Origin: HGM12669 sp048527645
Lineage (GTDB): Bacteria; Bacillota; Clostridia; Oscillospirales; CAG-272
Length of the DNA stretch: 7,730 nt
Assembly (NCBI GenBank): GCA_048527645.1
Contig: DBGFNI010000119.1
Location: 1 to 7,730, forward strand
Direction of reading: 5' to 3'
A program made the translations under genes and the position numbers. The notes below the pieces were generated by a model. That model was not told the origin of the DNA. It saw nothing but the letters and a program-made list of their open reading frames with translations, and did no database searches. Below are positions 6,701 through 7,730 of the stretch, piece after piece. Each line of letters begins with the position of its first letter. Within the stretch, counting starts at the first letter, position 1.

Positions 6701-7730
6701 CTGCCATTACAGAATAATGGGCACTAGGTTCTATGATCCCACATGCGGTACGGATGGTGAAGGCGTTCCTGCAACGCATACCTTCAACAAGACCAAGGTG
6801 ATCAAGCCGGCAACCTGCACCGAAGACGGTGCAAGCATCGTCGTATGTTCCACCTGTATGATGGCACAGAATATCCAAGAGCAGACTGTCATTCCGAAGC
6901 TGGGACACGATGTTGTTGCTGTACCCAAGGTGGAAGCAACCTGTACAGAGGACGGCAAGACTGCCGGCACCTACTGCGCAAGATGCAATGAAATTCTGAG
7001 CGGCTTTGATACCATCCCCGCAACCGGACACGACTTCTCCGAAGAGGTCGTTGTGAGACCCGCAACCTGTGATGTAGACGGTGCCGGTACCTACAACTGT
7101 ACCGTTTGCGGAGAAAACGACAATGTCGAGCATGTGATTCCCGCACTGGGACATCATCTTGTTCCCGATGACGGTGCTGAAGTGGTTGAACCCACCTGCC
7201 AGCACGCAGGATATTACTCCAGCGCACACTGCGACAGAGACGGCTGTGACTACACAACCGGCAGAGTGGACTTTGAGCAGTTGGATCACAACTACACGAT
7301 CGAAGTATCGGTAGACAAGGAACCGACCTGTACGGAGGAAGGCTCCAAGACCATGAAGTGCAGCCTGTGCGAAGAGGCAACCACCAGTGTTGCAATTCCG
7401 CCGCAGGGTCACAAGTATGAGAGTGTCAACATTGAGCCCGGTTACTCCTATGACGGCTATATCGGCGACGAGTGCTCTGTGTGCGGCGATCGTAAGGACG
7501 GCGTTACCGTAGAACGCAAGAGCATCACCGGTAAGTATGCCGATGTCGTTGAATCGCAGTGGTTCTACGAAGCATCCGCGTTCTGTCTGGATCGCGGTCT
7601 GATCACCGGCAGCGGCAAGGCAGGCGACGGCAGCGGCAGAGAACTGTTTAAGCCTGATGCACAGACGACCCGTGCGCAGGTTGTGATGATTCTGTGGCGC
7701 TATGTCGGTTCTCCTGAGCCGACCGGCAAC
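3657..7730 (+). CDS. Large secreted surface protein: BspA-like LRR, CBM9-like, Cys-repeat and SLH domains (3' end outside window)
   Basis: One open frame of 1358 codons runs to the window edge without a stop. The order is: signal peptide (residues 1-30), a short BspA-like leucine-rich block (53-124), two CBM9/DOMON-like beta domains (about 222-428 and 447-685), a longer LRR block (721-951), six Cys/His repeats (997-1252) with a degenerate seventh to about 1283, and an SLH domain from 1293. The SLH part predicts non-covalent attachment to secondary cell-wall polymers. The LRR and CBM9-like parts suggest binding to proteins or glycans outside the cell. No enzyme motif is visible, so an adhesin or a binding scaffold is likelier than a hydrolase. 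A consensus promoter and ribosome site predict high expression. Codon choice differs from the genes to the left (more GCA and AGA, fewer GCG and CGG), in line with high expression or a different origin. The specific ligand is unknown. Confidence 0.92.
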   Translation, partial: MNKKRFIAAILAVIMVLTLIPVSALIGSAATDWEYTEREDGTIMLTKFTGTATGDLVVPATVDGKSVYGIDKEVLYAKINLTSITVSEGIEYIGDFCFGACTKVTAVTLPSTLTTLGNCAFYMTGSMVSSLTVELPAACVNYPCDTTSKYYASISKGNKGPFYNFNTKAENVETKKVVCYSNVAKAMLETCSANSNKTFAIERKFLEKDGGALVGTVTTSTDNPFTMSSSSFKTFGDAHYGVTDTSNLKIKSMEWRFDNDACTLHVVMVVHDEQEVITNRPDYAEWETECAELLLDPYNEFQDGWSRDNLIQLRINNQGKLSGRWLAETLGGVADAELPSQSAFDEKFLGTVTKNAETNDYTYSFTANLSEFALETGRKLGFTAHAVSCPDPDNSGWQYTAYYMRADGTKGVWDANNWDYLELDLRATAHDGRDYDQAPNIALSQGADEIKLDGWHEAYYNAGAVMDSDCSKDDNATNWWAVKNGVGTGTAEHPNNGTGTTDSGLRSFSALLSEDGTKLYYYVEVIDRTATGETGPRDIDRDGLEIYIDPYGNTDPVTEDYQNNLIILRLARDGGISGSLLGRSISRAASAGTAKSLDRPANCLKWDSTLAGKYIINSYELAGVKYVETLVRNYNGTDYNYEDEEGFTIGDADPSVYYEGCVDLSALGISLEAGNYLSWQARSLDYTTADGLTTVQFAHDGYYDIMETNYWKSSKICDGEWIYKVLDEEAKTAMILQYAGVSLEPVMPETIDGYTVTAFATETFCHNGVLTKITLPKTLTYLPSEAFAYCKRLATVVIPDDCLYNVIPRKAFYMCSISSFVLPNSIERICDTAFRQCTNLKTFTISENSQLKCIEHNAFFNCKQLGGIRLPEGFEKFEPVPGGNTQLSPFGNCFNLKTVYLPSTLNLLPQATFANCWSESSYGLEQLFVANPNMVYEADALTGCHRAQLYCTVGSTTQIYCNEVTSLYEEYGDPSDKDRLSGARFNCDTTGTDQNHALVVKEIDSNGAFIYDCVSCHYRIMGTRFYDPTCGTDGEGVPATHTFNKTKVIKPATCTEDGASIVVCSTCMMAQNIQEQTVIPKLGHDVVAVPKVEATCTEDGKTAGTYCARCNEILSGFDTIPATGHDFSEEVVVRPATCDVDGAGTYNCTVCGENDNVEHVIPALGHHLVPDDGAEVVEPTCQHAGYYSSAHCDRDGCDYTTGRVDFEQLDHNYTIEVSVDKEPTCTEEGSKTMKCSLCEEATTSVAIPPQGHKYESVNIEPGYSYDGYIGDECSVCGDRKDGVTVERKSITGKYADVVESQWFYEASAFCLDRGLITGSGKAGDGSGRELFKPDAQTTRAQVVMILWRYVGSPEPTGN
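3813..4028 (+). repeat. N-terminal BspA-like LRR block (two clear units)
   Basis: Residues 53-124 start with the usual entry segment of this family (VVPATVDGKSVYGI). Two units of about 23 residues follow: INLTSITVSEGIEYIGDFCF and TKVTAVTLPSTLTTLGNCAF. The pattern L..I.LP..L..I...AF is that of BspA/LRR_5 repeats, which form a right-handed solenoid in surface proteins. Confidence 0.75.
4320..4940 (+). other. CBM9/DOMON-like beta domain 1
   Basis: Residues about 222-428. The strand CTLHVVMVVHDEQ, then CAELLLDPYNEF (near 291-302), a segment LIQLRINNQGKL, a central YTYSFTANLSEF and a closing WDYLELDL follow the order of CBM9-like sugar-binding or DOMON domains (display strand, Glu-x-x-x-Asp-Pro strand, amphipathic strands, final strand). 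The assignment rests on pattern memory only. Confidence 0.5.
4995..5711 (+). other. CBM9/DOMON-like beta domain 2
   Basis: Residues about 447-685. It begins with the classical entry ADEIKLDGWHEAYY, continues with LYYYVEVIDRT and the signature DGLEIYIDPYGN (near 543-554), and ends near LEAGNYLSWQARS. It is better than domain 1 as a CBM9-like match. The family binds sugars or haem-like ligands, and which applies here is unknown. Confidence 0.6.
5817..6509 (+). repeat. Second BspA-like LRR block (about six units)
   Basis: Residues 721-951. An entry segment (WIYKVLDEEAKTAMILQYAG, then PETIDGYTVTAF) parallels the one at the N-terminus. About six units follow, each ending in AF or TF plus a cysteine, such as LTKITLPKTLTYLPSEAF, ISSFVLPNSIERICDTAF and LKTVYLPSTLNLLPQATF. 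One unit is lengthened by a VPGGNTQ insertion near 6294-6310. Confidence 0.8.
6645..7505 (+). repeat. Six Cys/His repeats of 41-45 residues plus a degenerate seventh
   Basis: Delimited by the closing His, the units are 6645-6779, 6780-6908, 6909-7031, 7032-7154, 7155-7289 and 7290-7412 (45, 43, 41, 41, 45 and 41 residues). A degenerate unit reaches about 7505. The core pattern is (A/P)TC..(D/E)G, then CxxC about 11 residues later, then IP..GH. This type is common in Clostridia surface proteins. Unit 5 has CDRDGC instead of CxxC, and the first and last units lack the leading TC. Three cysteines and a histidine per unit allow metal binding or disulfides. Neither is shown. Confidence 0.85.
7533..7730 (+). 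other. SLH (S-layer homology) domain, cut by the window edge
   Basis: Residues 1293-1358. It matches the family pattern: YADVVES, WFYEASAFCLDRGLITG, then LFKPDAQTTRAQVVMILWRY. The TRAQ motif and the preceding F-x-P-D are typical. SLH domains usually come in threes, so two more probably lie beyond the window. They bind pyruvylated wall polymers. Confidence 0.88.

Noticed and set aside
6594..7412. A 272-codon minus-strand open frame opposite the Cys/His repeats
   Set aside because: Its repeated Cys- and Gly-rich look mirrors the repeats on the plus strand. It is antisense shadow, not a gene.
6645..7505. A CRISPR-like or tandem DNA repeat array
   Set aside because: The periodicity is in a continuous coding frame with diverged DNA, not identical repeats with unique spacers. 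It is a protein repeat.

Overview
The window looks like chromosomal DNA from a Gram-positive Clostridia-type bacterium (Firmicutes, probably an Oscillospiraceae/Ruminococcaceae-like gut organism). This is inferred from consensus SigA-type promoters, strong AGGAGG-type ribosome sites, a small Clostridia-type four-cysteine protein, and a large secreted protein combining BspA-like leucine-rich repeats, cysteine repeats and an S-layer homology (SLH) domain. No species can be named from the sequence alone.

Left edge (1-642): a leftward tRNA-Val(CAC) gene is cut by the window start and driven by a near-consensus promoter at 81-109. A rightward extended -10 promoter (242-270) follows. After it comes about 365 bases of GC-rich sequence without a convincing gene, which would be a long untranslated leader if that promoter is used.

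Metabolic pair (643-2345): a HAD-superfamily phosphatase of the NagD/AraL (class IIA) type is followed 38 bases later by a sugar-phosphate isomerase/epimerase-like TIM-barrel protein. They look cotranscribed and may handle a phosphorylated sugar or its product, but no substrate can be read from the sequence. A weak terminator-like hairpin follows.

Small conserved-protein pair (2484-3348): a new promoter precedes a DUF1643-family protein and, 22 bases later, a 73-residue CxxC protein resembling DUF6472. Neither has an established function that I know of.

Surface protein (3349-7730): an AT-rich gap of about 300 bases ends in the best promoter of the window (TTGACA, 17 bases, TATACT) and a consensus ribosome site. 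These drive one open frame of at least 1358 codons that runs off the right edge. In order it holds a signal peptide, a short BspA-like LRR block, two tandem CBM9/DOMON-like beta domains, a longer LRR block, six 41-45-residue Cys/His repeats plus a degenerate seventh, and the first SLH domain. This is a secreted, wall-attached protein that probably binds glycan or protein ligands. It is the most unusual item here, although every module type is familiar. I found no CRISPR array, transposase, phage gene or defence system.
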